From contig NZ_MDER01000075.1 in assembly GCF_001721045.1 (NCBI RefSeq), positions 83,515 to 147,514 on the forward strand: a DNA stretch of 64,000 bases, in the 5' to 3' direction. Position numbers and translations under genes: made by a program. The notes under the pieces were generated by a model. That model was not told where the DNA came from and did not search any database. It saw only the letters and a program-made list of their open reading frames with translations. Shown here piece after piece: positions 53,181-61,761 of this stretch; position 1 is the stretch's first letter, and every line of letters begins with the position of its first letter. Source of the DNA: Paenibacillus nuruki (GTDB lineage Bacteria > Bacillota > Bacilli > Paenibacillales > Paenibacillaceae).

Positions 53181-53257
53181 AGCCTTGTCCTCCATGTTAA
53201 TCAAATTGATTTAGGTTTATGTACAATAAAAATCTTAGCTGACTTCTACTCTAGGAA

Positions 53258-53368
53258 TTAAGATCTTTTGGCAAATAACTTCGCAACCAACCAACGTATA
53301 GCGATTACAAAAGCAATCAATACAACCACAGATAAAATAAGCCCGTATACACCTACACCTTGTAACAT
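53258..53368 (-). CDS. 36-aa single-span membrane protein
   Basis: ORF with an excellent ribosome site (AAGGAGGG, 7 bp before the ATG) encoding one hydrophobic helix (GLILSVVVLIAFVIAIRWLV) and a basic C-terminus (KLFAKRS). The composition and basic tail recall small bacterial membrane proteins, but no family is recognised. Another ATG five bases upstream opens a frame that stops after six codons. It lies 77 bp upstream of the 77-aa gene on the same strand. Confidence 0.6.
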   Translation of the reverse strand: MLQGVGVYGLILSVVVLIAFVIAIRWLVAKLFAKRS

Positions 53369-53499
53369 AACATTCCCTCCTTTATATTAAATAATATACT
53401 AAAAATGAAATATATTTCAATTTCGCAGTATTTATACTATTTTGCGATAAAATAAGTTGATTTAATTGGAAAATAGCATAAGATAAAAGAAACGATATC

Positions 53500-53513
53500 T
53501 GAGAACGCTTACA
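53500..53513 (+). promoter_or_regulatory. cre site (CcpA)
   Basis: TGAGAACGCTTACA fits TGWNANCGNTNWCA at every position; 30 bp before the DUF1269-like gene. Confidence 0.55.
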
Positions 53514-53543
53514 ACTGGTTAAACAAAAGAAAGTGGGTGTCCT

Positions 53544-54161
53544 ATGGAAAATGTAGTGACCGTTATTTTTACAGATGAATGTAAGGCATACCGAGCTTTA
53601 TCTACTCTTCGACATAGTCGTATTACCGAAGGATATGCTGTCTTGGAAGCCGCTATTGTAGCACGAGAAAAAGGCAAAGTGGTATTTTGGGATGGATTTG
53701 GTACACATGGATCACTGGCAGGTGAATGGACAACAGGTGGACTTTTGGGGTCAATGATTGGAATTTTTGCAGGTCCGTTAGGTGTATTGTTAGAACGCAG
53801 TATCGATTCGATGATTAGTATGCCATTTACTCATGAAGTAGCAGAACAAGAAATGGGATTGATCCAATCTACGTTGTATACGTTAGATGAGGGACAAATG
53901 GCTTTAATCAGTATTGTGCAAGAAAATAATGTAAGCGTATTCAATTATGTGTTGAGTCAATTGGGTTCTCAATTTGTCTGTCGACATGATGTGATCGATG
54001 TCGAAGCAGAAATAGATCAAGCCTATGAAGTAGAGCGTGAATTACAACGTGAAGCTCATCAACGTATGAATAATCAGCGTCATGAATATTTCAAAAATGG
54101 ATCAGACGATGTACGGGATCGCATTCGTTCTCAATTTGAACAGTTAAAGCAGAACTTTTGA
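53544..54161 (+). CDS. DUF1269-like protein
   Basis: A 205-aa protein. The N-terminal VVTVIFTDECKAYRALSTLRHSRI segment, the VVAREKGKVVFWDG strand and the Gly-rich hydrophobic stretch GGLLGSMIGIFAGPLGVLLE match the general pattern of DUF1269 proteins (general-stress-protein-17M-like). The last 45 residues are charged and probably coiled. A perfect cre site just upstream suggests carbon control. Function unknown. Confidence 0.65.
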   Translation: MENVVTVIFTDECKAYRALSTLRHSRITEGYAVLEAAIVAREKGKVVFWDGFGTHGSLAGEWTTGGLLGSMIGIFAGPLGVLLERSIDSMISMPFTHEVAEQEMGLIQSTLYTLDEGQMALISIVQENNVSVFNYVLSQLGSQFVCRHDVIDVEAEIDQAYEVERELQREAHQRMNNQRHEYFKNGSDDVRDRIRSQFEQLKQNF

Positions 54162-54190
54162 TAAGCTGGCGACTTCAATACAGAATACAA

Positions 54191-54260
54191 CAAAAGCATC
54201 TTGCTAGAAGAACTGAACGAGTCAATGGTTCAATCTCTTATTGTAGCAAGATGCTTTTTG
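54191..54260. terminator. Terminator between convergent DUF1269-like and mgtC genes
   Basis: AAAAGCATCTTGCTA pairs with TAGCAAGATGCTTTTT around a 35-40 nt loop; usable from both sides. Confidence 0.85.
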
Positions 54261-54291
54261 GTATGTGTTCTTTATAAAAGAAAAAGCTAGT

Positions 54292-54993
54292 TTATTCATC
54301 TATTTTGACCATTTGTACATCCGGTAGGGATTGTAATAGAGGAACAAGGTCTTTTGGTTTGATAGTGGTATTCAATTGAATGGAAGCTTGTAACAGTAAA
54401 TAGGAAGGAACGGACTCCTTAGCGTCAGGTAGCGATTTTTCGATTTCAGAATGTAAACTAAACACATGAATCTGGTGCTGATCCAACGCATCCAGAATCG
54501 ATGGGATAGCTTGCTTATGATTTACGATCCGTACAGTTAGACGATGGGGCACACGAGTCGCTACAAGCGGCTTACGATGACGATGCATTGCAAATTGTAC
54601 AACTACAATCAACAGGGTGACTCCGATCCCTAGCGTGTACATACCGGCTCCTATGCCCATCCCTACTCCAGCTGTTGCCCATATACCGGCAGCTGTCGTT
54701 AATCCTTTTACTTTTTGCTTATTCATAAAAATAGTGCCTGCTCCTAGAAAGCCCACTCCACTTACAATCTGTGAAGCTACCCTCGAAGGATCAAGGGATA
54801 CATTGCTCCAATTTCCCATATCGGTAAATCCATATTTGGATATAATCATCATTAGAGAAGAACCGACTGCTACGATAAAATGAGTGCGAATCCCGGCTTC
54901 TTTTTGGCGACTACTCCGTTCATATCCGATAATGGCTCCAGCCAATCCTGCAATTAATACTCGCAAAATATGTTCTATTGTTATCCATATCAT
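54292..54993 (-). CDS. MgtC/SapB-family membrane protein
   Basis: A 233-aa protein with four to five helices carrying the MgtC signature (AGLAGAIIGYERSSRQKEAGIRTH, SGVGFLGAGTIF, VKGLTTAAGIWATAGVGMGIG), then an ACT-like cytosolic domain of about 80 residues. MgtC proteins are linked to magnesium limitation and ATP-synthase control in some pathogens; in Bacillales the role is uncertain. The start at 54993 is preferred, although AAGGAGG lies about 12 bp away; the in-frame GTG at 55014 would overlap the ribosome site. Confidence 0.85.
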   Translation of the reverse strand: MIWITIEHILRVLIAGLAGAIIGYERSSRQKEAGIRTHFIVAVGSSLMMIISKYGFTDMGNWSNVSLDPSRVASQIVSGVGFLGAGTIFMNKQKVKGLTTAAGIWATAGVGMGIGAGMYTLGIGVTLLIVVVQFAMHRHRKPLVATRVPHRLTVRIVNHKQAIPSILDALDQHQIHVFSLHSEIEKSLPDAKESVPSYLLLQASIQLNTTIKPKDLVPLLQSLPDVQMVKIDE

Positions 54994-55168
54994 TCCTATA
55001 ATTTCCTCCTTCACAAGATCATTATCCTAAAAAGTATATACCCCAATTGCAGAGAAATATGTTGCTTCACAGCGTATATACCATGTTCAAATAAAGCGAT
55101 AAAGGGTAAGAATAATGATGGAATTATTTCAATTGCAATAAAACCAAGTAATTTTATCGGAAAAAGAG

Positions 55169-55197
55169 TTGACGTGTGACGAAAGACAGTGTACTAT
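55169..55197 (+). promoter_or_regulatory. Sigma-A promoter of the tcyABC-like operon
   Basis: TTGACG, 17-bp spacer, TACTAT. About 80 bp of leader follows with a TCACCAAC direct repeat (55230-55237 and 55249-55256), no riboswitch recognised. Confidence 0.65.
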
Positions 55198-55278
55198 ACA
55201 ATTTGCAGTACGTTATTAATAAGTAGTGAATCACCAACGATAAGTGTGATCACCAACATCTGAGAGGGGTATTTTCAA

Positions 55279-56130
55279 ATGAAAAAATGGGGTTCTTTTA
55301 CACTGGTTATGATACTGACCATGCTTGTTCTTGCAGCATGTGGTAACAGTTCTAATACAGCAACGACAGGCAATACCGATACATCTGGAGCAACCAATAC
55401 AGATACAGCTTCTTCTAGCAAAGTAGCCACATTGGAATCTGTAAAAGCTAGTGGTAAATTACGTATTGGTACAGAAGGAACATATGCACCATTTACGTTT
55501 CATGATGAAAGTGGTAAATTAACTGGTTTTGACGTAGATATTGCAACAGAAGTCAGTAAACGTCTGGGTGTAGAACCTGAATTTGTAGAAACACAATGGG
55601 ATGGCATGATCGCAGGATTGGATGCTAAACGCTTTGATACTGTATTTAATGAAGTAGGAACAAGTGATCCAGAACGTAATGCTAAATATTTGTTCTCTAC
55701 ACCCTATATTACATCTAAAGCTGTATTGATTGTTGGACAAGATAATGCAGATCTCAAATCTTTTGCAGATTTAAAAGGTAAAAAATCTGCTCAATCATTA
55801 ACCAGTAATTTTGGTAAAATAGCTACAGAAAATGGAGCGGAATTAGTATCTGTAGATGGATTCCCACAAGCAATCGAATTGTTAGCTTCTGGACGTGCAG
55901 ATGCTACTGTTAATGATAATCTTTCTTTCTTAGATTTGAAAAAACAACAGCCTGAAGCACCGATTAAAGTAGTTGCTGAGCAAAGTGATGCTTCTCAAAG
56001 TGCAGGTCTTTTCAACAAAGGTAGCGAAGATTTGGTTCAAGCAGTAGATAAAGCGTTAAAAGATATGATGGATGATGGAACATATTTAAAAATCTCTGAA
56101 AAATATTTTGGAGAAGATGTGTCTAAATAA
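55279..56130 (+). CDS. Amino-acid ABC transporter binding lipoprotein (TcyA-like)
   Basis: Polar amino-acid-binding lipoprotein of family 3, 283 aa; lipobox LAAC with the lipidated Cys near residue 21, then a Ser/Thr/Asn-rich linker. Mature blocks: LRIGTEGTYAPFTFHDESGKLTGFDVDIATEV, TQWDGMIAGLDAKRFDTVFNEVGTSDPERNAKYLFSTPYI. The VDGFPQAIELLASGRADATVNDNLSFLDL segment resembles cystine-binding TcyA/YckB. Followed by an intercistronic hairpin and then permease and ATPase genes. Cystine is the likeliest ligand; other polar amino acids cannot be excluded. Confidence 0.88.
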   Translation: MKKWGSFTLVMILTMLVLAACGNSSNTATTGNTDTSGATNTDTASSSKVATLESVKASGKLRIGTEGTYAPFTFHDESGKLTGFDVDIATEVSKRLGVEPEFVETQWDGMIAGLDAKRFDTVFNEVGTSDPERNAKYLFSTPYITSKAVLIVGQDNADLKSFADLKGKKSAQSLTSNFGKIATENGAELVSVDGFPQAIELLASGRADATVNDNLSFLDLKKQQPEAPIKVVAEQSDASQSAGLFNKGSEDLVQAVDKALKDMMDDGTYLKISEKYFGEDVSK

Positions 56131-56172
56131 AAGTACCTTTGATCTAAAGTTATAATACAAACAGGAAACTAC

Positions 56173-56208
56173 AAATATCTTGACGATTTTTATGTCGTCA
56201 AGATATTT
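56173..56208 (+). other. Intercistronic 14-bp hairpin between binding protein and permease genes
   Basis: AAATATCTTGACGA (56173-56186) pairs perfectly with TCGTCAAGATATTT (56195-56208). No T-run follows, so it may protect the upstream mRNA 3' end and let the binding protein be made in excess. Confidence 0.75.
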
Positions 56209-56265
56209 CTGTGTTCAATGTAGGAATTAATAATAACTAAAAACTAATTGAAAGGAAGTCTAGAT

Positions 56266-56934
56266 ATGAGCGATCGCGAAATACAGATCATTATAGATTC
56301 GTTCTGGCCGTTACTTAGAGCAGGTTTGTTGTATACACTCCCACTTGCAATCAGCTCGTTTATTTTAGGACTTATACTTGCAGTTTTATCTGCTTTGGCA
56401 CGTATATCTGGAGTTCCAATATTATCAGCTATTTCCCGCTTTTATGTATGGATCATAAGAGGAACTCCATTATTAGTTCAATTATTTATTATCTTCTATG
56501 GCTTACCATCAGTAGGTATTATTTTGCCAGAATTTATTGCAGCTTTGATCGGTTTCTCACTTAGTGTAGGAGCTTACGGTTCTGAAATTGTAAGAGCAGC
56601 AATTCAATCAATCAGTAAAGGTCAATGGGAAGCAGGATATTCTTTAGGGATGACACGTAGTCAAACGTTAAGACGTATTATTTTACCACAAGCATCACGA
56701 GTATCGGTTCCACCGCTTGCTAACTCTTTTATTGGATTGGTAAAAGATACTTCATTAGCAGCAAGTATTACTTATATTGAAATGTTCCGCAAATCGCAAG
56801 AAATTGTAGCAAGAACGTATGAACCCTTAGTATTATATATGGAAGCAGCAGTCATTTATTTAATATTCACTTCAATATTATCCTTTTTCCAAAACAAATT
56901 AGAAAAACGACTAGGTCGCTCGTCAGCGGACTAA
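56266..56934 (+). CDS. Amino-acid ABC transporter permease (TcyB-like)
   Basis: Membrane subunit of the HisM/GlnP class, 222 aa with five helices. The N-terminal LLRAGLLYTLPLAISSFILG segment, the conserved YVWIIRGTPLLVQLFIIFYGLP motif and the EAA loop (GQWEAGYSLGMTRSQTLRRIILPQ) are intact. GAAAGGAAG sets the ATG at 56266. It lies 47 bp before the ATPase gene. Confidence 0.92.
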   Translation: MSDREIQIIIDSFWPLLRAGLLYTLPLAISSFILGLILAVLSALARISGVPILSAISRFYVWIIRGTPLLVQLFIIFYGLPSVGIILPEFIAALIGFSLSVGAYGSEIVRAAIQSISKGQWEAGYSLGMTRSQTLRRIILPQASRVSVPPLANSFIGLVKDTSLAASITYIEMFRKSQEIVARTYEPLVLYMEAAVIYLIFTSILSFFQNKLEKRLGRSSAD

Positions 56935-56981
56935 CTCATATATAAGAATCGCTATTGAAGAAATAAAGGAGAGATTAGCCG

Positions 56982-57737
56982 ATGATGATCGAGATTCGTA
57001 ATTTGCACAAGTCATTCGGTGCATTGGAAGTACTCAAAGGAATTGACGTAAGCTTAGACAAAGGAAAAGTGCTGGTTATTATCGGGCCGTCTGGTTCAGG
57101 TAAAACCACGCTACTTCGCTGTATGAATCTACTGGAGACTCCTGATCAAGGAACGATCAAGTTAAGTGATCGTTCGTTAGATTTTCAAAAAGGTCGTAAA
57201 GTGTCTAGCAAAGAAGTGACCGAACTTCGTAAACGGACAGGTATGGTTTTTCAATCGTATAATTTGTTTCCTCATAAAACCGTTATTGAGAACGTTATGG
57301 AAGCTCAGATTACGGTGCAGAAAAAAAGTAAAGAAGACGCTCGCAAATCCAGCCAAGAATTACTTGCCAAAGTAGGATTAGGCGACCGTGGTAATTCTTA
57401 TCCACACCAATTATCCGGTGGACAGCAACAACGTGTTGGTATTGCACGTGCAATGGCGGTTGAACCTGATGTACTCCTTTTTGATGAGCCTACTTCTGCA
57501 CTTGATCCTGAATTGGTTAGTGAAGTGCTCAAAGTCATTAAGCAATTAGCGATTGAAGGTAGAACAATGGTAATCGTAACGCATGAAATGAAATTTGCAG
57601 CTGATGTCGCTGACCATGTGCTTCTGATGGACGGTGGATACATTATAGAACAAGGACATCCCAAAGATGTACTCAATAACCCACAAAGTGATCGTGCGAA
57701 GCAGTTCCTTAATCGCTTAACAGGTGAAGACATCTAA
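56982..57737 (+). CDS. Amino-acid ABC transporter ATPase (TcyC-like)
   Basis: ATP-binding subunit, 251 aa. Walker A GPSGSGKTT, Q-loop VFQSYNLFPHKT, signature LSGGQQQRVGIARAMA, Walker B VLLFDEPTSALDP and switch His in VTHEMKFA are all present. Spacing and order (binding protein, permease, ATPase) match B. subtilis tcyABC. AAAGGAGAG precedes the first of two adjacent ATGs. Confidence 0.93.
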   Translation: MMIEIRNLHKSFGALEVLKGIDVSLDKGKVLVIIGPSGSGKTTLLRCMNLLETPDQGTIKLSDRSLDFQKGRKVSSKEVTELRKRTGMVFQSYNLFPHKTVIENVMEAQITVQKKSKEDARKSSQELLAKVGLGDRGNSYPHQLSGGQQQRVGIARAMAVEPDVLLFDEPTSALDPELVSEVLKVIKQLAIEGRTMVIVTHEMKFAADVADHVLLMDGGYIIEQGHPKDVLNNPQSDRAKQFLNRLTGEDI

Positions 57738-57795
57738 CAGATTAGATTATAAATGTTCTATTCAGGGTATAAAATAGCATAAAGGTAACTAGCTT

Positions 57796-57845
57796 GAGAA
57801 AGAAGAAAATCGTACAGACGAATATGTATGGTTTTCTTTTTTTCT
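57796..57845 (+). terminator. Terminator of the amino-acid transporter operon
   Basis: AGAAAATCGTAC pairs imperfectly with GTATGGTTTTCT, followed by T-run. Confidence 0.75.
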
Positions 57846-57875
57846 ATATTTAGAGACATATAAGGGGATGAAGGA

Positions 57876-58613
57876 ATGAGAAAAATATTACATACATGCA
57901 AAACCGTCATATTAAGTACAGTATTGATCGCTACGTCTGTTGGGATATATGCACCGATGACTCATGCGGCTACCGAGAAAGAGTCACTTAAACTTTCAGC
58001 ACGTGCTTCGTATTACGGACAAGTGGAAAATGGAAAGCCTAACGGAACAGGTACGATTCGCTGGGGAGATTCCAAATCATATGCAGGACAGTGGGTCGAT
58101 GGGATACGGCAAGGTACAGGGAAATATGTAAATCAATATACGGTCAAAGGACGTACATTTGTCGTGACATACAAAGGCGAATGGAGCAAAGATCAGCGTA
58201 ATGGTCTGGGCGAAGTCAGACAAACGATCAAAAATAAAGCAGGTAAAATAGAAGCGAATTTGATTCAGCAAGGTCAGTTTGAAAATGATGTATTTAAAAA
58301 AGGATATACTGTGACTCAAGCATTAGCAGATCCTGCCTTTAGCTTTAATTACAAAGACAGTGATCTATGGTTACAGATTTATGGAGATAACCAAAATATC
58401 TCGCAATACTGGGCAACTGGTAAATTCACGCAGATTCAATACCGGAAAGGAAAGATTGATAAAGAGTACTCTATCTTTCCAGAAGAAGATGCTGCTAAGC
58501 AATTAGCCAATCAAGCCAACTTGAAATATTTCAAAAAGATTCAACCACAAGTGTCTACGTATCTTAAAACATTCCAGACCCTTTCTATCAAAGTACCAGT
58601 TACTTCATCTTAA
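57876..58613 (+). CDS. Secreted MORN-repeat protein
   Basis: A 245-aa exported protein. Signal peptide (residues 1-31, cleavage after THA) followed by at least three MORN-like repeats (YYGQVENGKPNGTGTIRW, YAGQWVDGIRQGTGKY, YKGEWSKDQRNGLGEV) and a C-terminal domain of about 120 residues without recognised family. MORN repeats form beta-hairpin meanders used in protein or lipid contacts, but their role outside the cytoplasm of bacteria is undefined. Monocistronic with a terminator. Confidence 0.8.
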   Translation: MRKILHTCKTVILSTVLIATSVGIYAPMTHAATEKESLKLSARASYYGQVENGKPNGTGTIRWGDSKSYAGQWVDGIRQGTGKYVNQYTVKGRTFVVTYKGEWSKDQRNGLGEVRQTIKNKAGKIEANLIQQGQFENDVFKKGYTVTQALADPAFSFNYKDSDLWLQIYGDNQNISQYWATGKFTQIQYRKGKIDKEYSIFPEEDAAKQLANQANLKYFKKIQPQVSTYLKTFQTLSIKVPVTSS

Positions 58614-58636
58614 AATAGAGCCATTTATCGTTATCC

Positions 58637-58688
58637 AAAAAGTAGTTCAACACAGCCTCGGTAGAGATGACGTTGAACTACTTTTTTT
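58637..58688 (+). terminator. Terminator of the MORN gene
   Basis: AAAAAGTAGTTCAAC pairs with GTTGAACTACTTTTTTT. The rest of the 339-bp gap holds the Spo0A-like pair at 58741 and AT-rich sequence. Confidence 0.93.
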
Positions 58689-58740
58689 GTGATTTGGACT
58701 CAAAAGGAACATTCTTTTAAAATAAATTTCGAGATTTTTT

Positions 58741-58766
58741 TGTCGAAATTCTGTTAATATTCGACC
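58741..58766. promoter_or_regulatory. Facing Spo0A-like boxes upstream of the Gfo/Idh gene
   Basis: TTTTTTGTCGAAATT (core TGTCGAA at 58741-58747) faces ATTCGACC (58759-58766, reverse complement GGTCGAAT). The first is a close match to the 0A-box consensus. Confidence 0.45.
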
Positions 58767-58952
58767 TACATTTAGAATGATTAATAAAAATATTTCTACA
58801 TGTTGTATTCATAATGTATATTTTTTCTATAAATAATGAGCTAAAACTTCTAAAAAGGGTAATATGATAGATCGCAAAGGTGGATAATTTGAGCAGATTA
58901 CTATAAGATAGCTGTGGAACACTTAACTTCATATTTCAGGAGGAATGTAACG

Positions 58953-59972
58953 ATGACTAAAGTCAGAGTAGCAGTTATAGGTTGTGGAAGTATTGCGGAA
59001 CGTCGCCATATTCCAGAGTATGCAGAACATCCGAATGTAGAATTGGTAGCGTTTGCTGATCCAATTATAGAACGTGCTGAAGGTTATGCGAAACGTTTCG
59101 ATGCCAAAGCATATAGTGATTATAAAGAATTATTAGCAGCTGGTGGGTTCGATGCTGTAAGCGTGTGCACTCCGAATATTTTCCATGCTGAAATGTCGAT
59201 TGCCGCTGCAAATGCAGGCGCACATGTACTGGTGGAGAAACCAATGGCTGTTTCTGAAGAAGAAGCACAAGCGATGATTGATGCAGCTAAAAAGAATAAT
59301 GTGTATTTGATGGTTGGTCATAATCAACGTTTGATGCCACCACACGTCAAAGCCAAAGAAGTATTGCAAACAGGCAAATTGGGTCGTGTACTGACTTTCC
59401 GTACTGCTTTTAGCCATGGAGGTCCAGAATTCTGGAGTATTGATGGTAAAGAAAGCTGGTTCTTCCGTAAAAACGAAGCGATCATGGGTGCGATGGGTGA
59501 TCTAGGCGTACATAAGTCTGATATGATTCGCTGGTTGCTAGATGACGAAGTGGTTGATGTGAGTGCATTTATCGGTACATTGGATAAAAAAGATACAGAT
59601 GTCGATGATAATGCTATTTGCTTGCTTCGTATGAAGAGCGGTGCAATCGGTACATTAGTAGCGAGCTGGACAGCTTATCGTGGTGAAGATAACGGCACAT
59701 ACTTGTGGTGTGAGAACGGTATTATGAAAATCGGTACCGATCCTGATGATCAAGTGATTGTCGAACTTCGTGACGGTACAGTCGAGAAATATCGTGTAGG
59801 TGCTATTTCTACCAATGACAAGCAAGAAGTTAGCGGTGTAGTAGATGCCTTTATCGAATCTATCGTTACCAATACACCACCATCTATTTCAGGTGAAGAA
59901 GGCAAAAAATCACTATCTGTAATCTTATCTGCGTTCCAATCTCAAGCGGATAACAAAACTATTTCTTTATAA
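58953..59972 (+). CDS. Gfo/Idh/MocA-family NAD(P)-dependent oxidoreductase
   Basis: Sugar- or inositol-type dehydrogenase, 339 aa, cytoplasmic. The Rossmann domain has VIGCGSIAERRHIPEYAEHP. The family motif EKPMAVSEEEAQAM holds the catalytic Lys near residue 93, and the C-terminal domain has GDLGVHKSDMIRWLL with the second catalytic His. AGGAGGAA sets the ATG; an upstream in-frame start at 58914 is unlikely. The substrate is not predictable; no sugar operon surrounds it. Confidence 0.88.
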   Translation: MTKVRVAVIGCGSIAERRHIPEYAEHPNVELVAFADPIIERAEGYAKRFDAKAYSDYKELLAAGGFDAVSVCTPNIFHAEMSIAAANAGAHVLVEKPMAVSEEEAQAMIDAAKKNNVYLMVGHNQRLMPPHVKAKEVLQTGKLGRVLTFRTAFSHGGPEFWSIDGKESWFFRKNEAIMGAMGDLGVHKSDMIRWLLDDEVVDVSAFIGTLDKKDTDVDDNAICLLRMKSGAIGTLVASWTAYRGEDNGTYLWCENGIMKIGTDPDDQVIVELRDGTVEKYRVGAISTNDKQEVSGVVDAFIESIVTNTPPSISGEEGKKSLSVILSAFQSQADNKTISL

Positions 59973-60011
59973 AATAAGCTACAAGTAGCTAAACAACAAA
60001 ATAGTATTACC

Positions 60012-60050
60012 AAAAAGCTGTTACCTTCGTATCGAGGGTAGCAGCTTTTT
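60012..60050. terminator. Terminator between the Gfo/Idh gene and the convergent symporter gene
   Basis: AAAAAGCTGTTACCTTCG pairs with CGAGGGTAGCAGCTTTTT; symmetric A- and T-runs. Confidence 0.92.
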
Positions 60051-60077
60051 GATATAGATGTGAGACTGGATTATTGA

Positions 60078-61445
60078 TTATGTTTTATCGTATACCGTAT
60101 AAGATTGAGCTAACGGATGACCAAGTGGAGAGTGGATCGTTTCTGTAGGTCTAGCAGGTTGGGATGTTGCAATCGACTCGTTTTCTTCTTCTGTCCATTC
60201 TCCTGCAAGTACAGCTTTCATTTTCTCTGTGTCCAACATACCCTCCCATTTGGCTACGACAAAAGCAGCTACACAATTGCCCATAAGATTGGTGAATACA
60301 CGCATCGTATCCATAAATCGGTCAGCACCTAGCAATAGTGCTACAACAGCTACAGGAAACGCATTAAGTGCTGCGGCTGTAGCCGATAACGCTAGAAAAG
60401 CGGAACCCGGTACACCAGCCATTCCTTTTGAACTTAGCATCAACACAGCTAAAATAGTAATCTCTTGTCCTAAGGTCAGATCGATGCCTACCGCCTGTGC
60501 AAGAAACACGGTAGCTAGAGATAAATAGATCGAAGCACCATCTAGATTAAAAGAATATCCTGTCGGTACAACCAATCCGACCACTGCTTTATCACAGCCC
60601 GCTTTGTTTAGCTTTTCCATCATACGTGGCATAACAACTTCAGACGAAGCTGTACCAATCGCAAGCATAATTTCAGAACGAGTGTATTTGATAAATTGCA
60701 ATAGATTCATACCTGTGATCCACCATGCCGCTAATCCCAGACAGATTAAGAATAAGATCGCAGCTAAGTAACAAGCAAGGATCAGCATTCCATAAGAAGT
60801 CAATGTTGCTACTCCATAGGCACCGACTGTATAAGCAATCGCACCGAATGCGCCAATGGGTGCTAATTTCATAATATAACCGACCACTTTAAAAATCAGC
60901 TCCATGATCTGATCGACCAGCGTCAGTACATTATGTTTTAATTGACTTTCACTAGCGGCAAGAGCAGTACCGAATAGACAAGCAAGCAGTAGCACTTGTA
61001 ACAGTGCATTTTGCGCAAAAGCATCTACTGCACTGGTTGGAATAATATTGAGGATAAAGTCGACGGTATGTGGAAGTTCTGCGCCTCCTGTTTTGGCGGC
61101 TACAGCATTGGGATCAAGTGTACCGGCATTGATATTCATTCCCTCTCCCGGACGGAATACACGAGCAGCGACAAGACCTAACATGAGTGCCACCGTCGTA
61201 GCAAGCTCGAACCACAGGATAGCTTTGAGACCGATCCGACCGACTGCTTTGAGATCGCCTGCTTTGGCAATACCTGCGACAACAACGAAGAAGATCAAGG
61301 GTGCAATTAACATTTTAATTAATTTGATAAATCCGGTTCCAAGCGGTTGTAACTGCTCTCCAAAGTTAGGAAAGGCTATTCCTACACCAATACCGATCAC
61401 AACAGCTACAATGATTTGAAAAAATAATGATTTAACAAAATTCAT
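60078..61445 (-). CDS. Dicarboxylate:cation symporter (DctA/GltP family)
   Basis: Secondary transporter of the DAACS family, 455 aa, eight helices and two re-entrant hairpins. The serine-rich motif SSKGMAGVPGSAFLALSATAAAL (HP2-side) and GYSFNLDGASIYLSLATVFLAQA are present, with the NLDG form typical of C4-dicarboxylate rather than glutamate carriers. The last 40 residues are a polar tail. Ribosome site AAGGAGG on the minus strand. Malate, fumarate or succinate are the likeliest substrates; a role in malonate uptake for the mdc operon is conceivable but unsupported. Confidence 0.88.
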   Translation of the reverse strand: MNFVKSLFFQIIVAVVIGIGVGIAFPNFGEQLQPLGTGFIKLIKMLIAPLIFFVVVAGIAKAGDLKAVGRIGLKAILWFELATTVALMLGLVAARVFRPGEGMNINAGTLDPNAVAAKTGGAELPHTVDFILNIIPTSAVDAFAQNALLQVLLLACLFGTALAASESQLKHNVLTLVDQIMELIFKVVGYIMKLAPIGAFGAIAYTVGAYGVATLTSYGMLILACYLAAILFLICLGLAAWWITGMNLLQFIKYTRSEIMLAIGTASSEVVMPRMMEKLNKAGCDKAVVGLVVPTGYSFNLDGASIYLSLATVFLAQAVGIDLTLGQEITILAVLMLSSKGMAGVPGSAFLALSATAAALNAFPVAVVALLLGADRFMDTMRVFTNLMGNCVAAFVVAKWEGMLDTEKMKAVLAGEWTEEENESIATSQPARPTETIHSPLGHPLAQSYTVYDKT

Positions 61446-61648
61446 AATAAACCTCCTTGATATTCAAATGCTTAGTGACACTACATCCTCATGGGTTTGG
61501 AAAAGAATCATTTAGTCTATGTTGGTTGTATATTCTGTCTTTAACTTATGTAGCATTTTATAACATTTAGTCAAATTGGTTACTATAGATTTCGATCTTT
61601 TTTGTATATTTCACAATTCAAACGTTCAAATTATGATTTTTATACAAA

Positions 61649-61695
61649 AATAAGCGAATGATATGTTAAAATAAGTAACATATCATTCGCTTATT
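61649..61695. other. Perfect 19-bp inverted repeat in the symporter/hypothetical divergent region
   Basis: AATAAGCGAATGATATGTT (61649-61667) pairs with AACATATCATTCGCTTATT (61677-61695) around 9 nt. On the minus strand it is followed by TTTTTG, so it could end leftward transcription from the MFS gene or prevent read-through into the symporter gene. It lies upstream of the plus-strand promoter at 61711, so it is not an attenuator of that gene. Confidence 0.85.
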
Positions 61696-61710
61696 TATTT
61701 TGGGGCATTA

Positions 61711-61719
61711 TGGTATAAT
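61711..61719 (+). promoter_or_regulatory. Extended -10 promoter of the small basic-protein gene
   Basis: TGGTATAAT is a perfect TGN-TATAAT; no clear -35. It lies 42 bp before the start codon. Confidence 0.6.
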
Positions 61720-61761
61720 ATTGCAGTAACCTATTTTAATATTCAGGAGAGTGAATTTATT

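Noticed and set aside
55198..55278. Possible riboswitch or T-box in the leader of the amino-acid transporter operon
   Set aside because: The leader is about 80 nt, lacks a terminator hairpin and the T-box GGTGG-type motif; only a short direct repeat is present.
60229..61419. Plus-strand ORFs antisense to the DctA-type symporter
   Set aside because: Shadows of a hydrophobic gene; Ala/Thr/Pro-rich translations with no family features.
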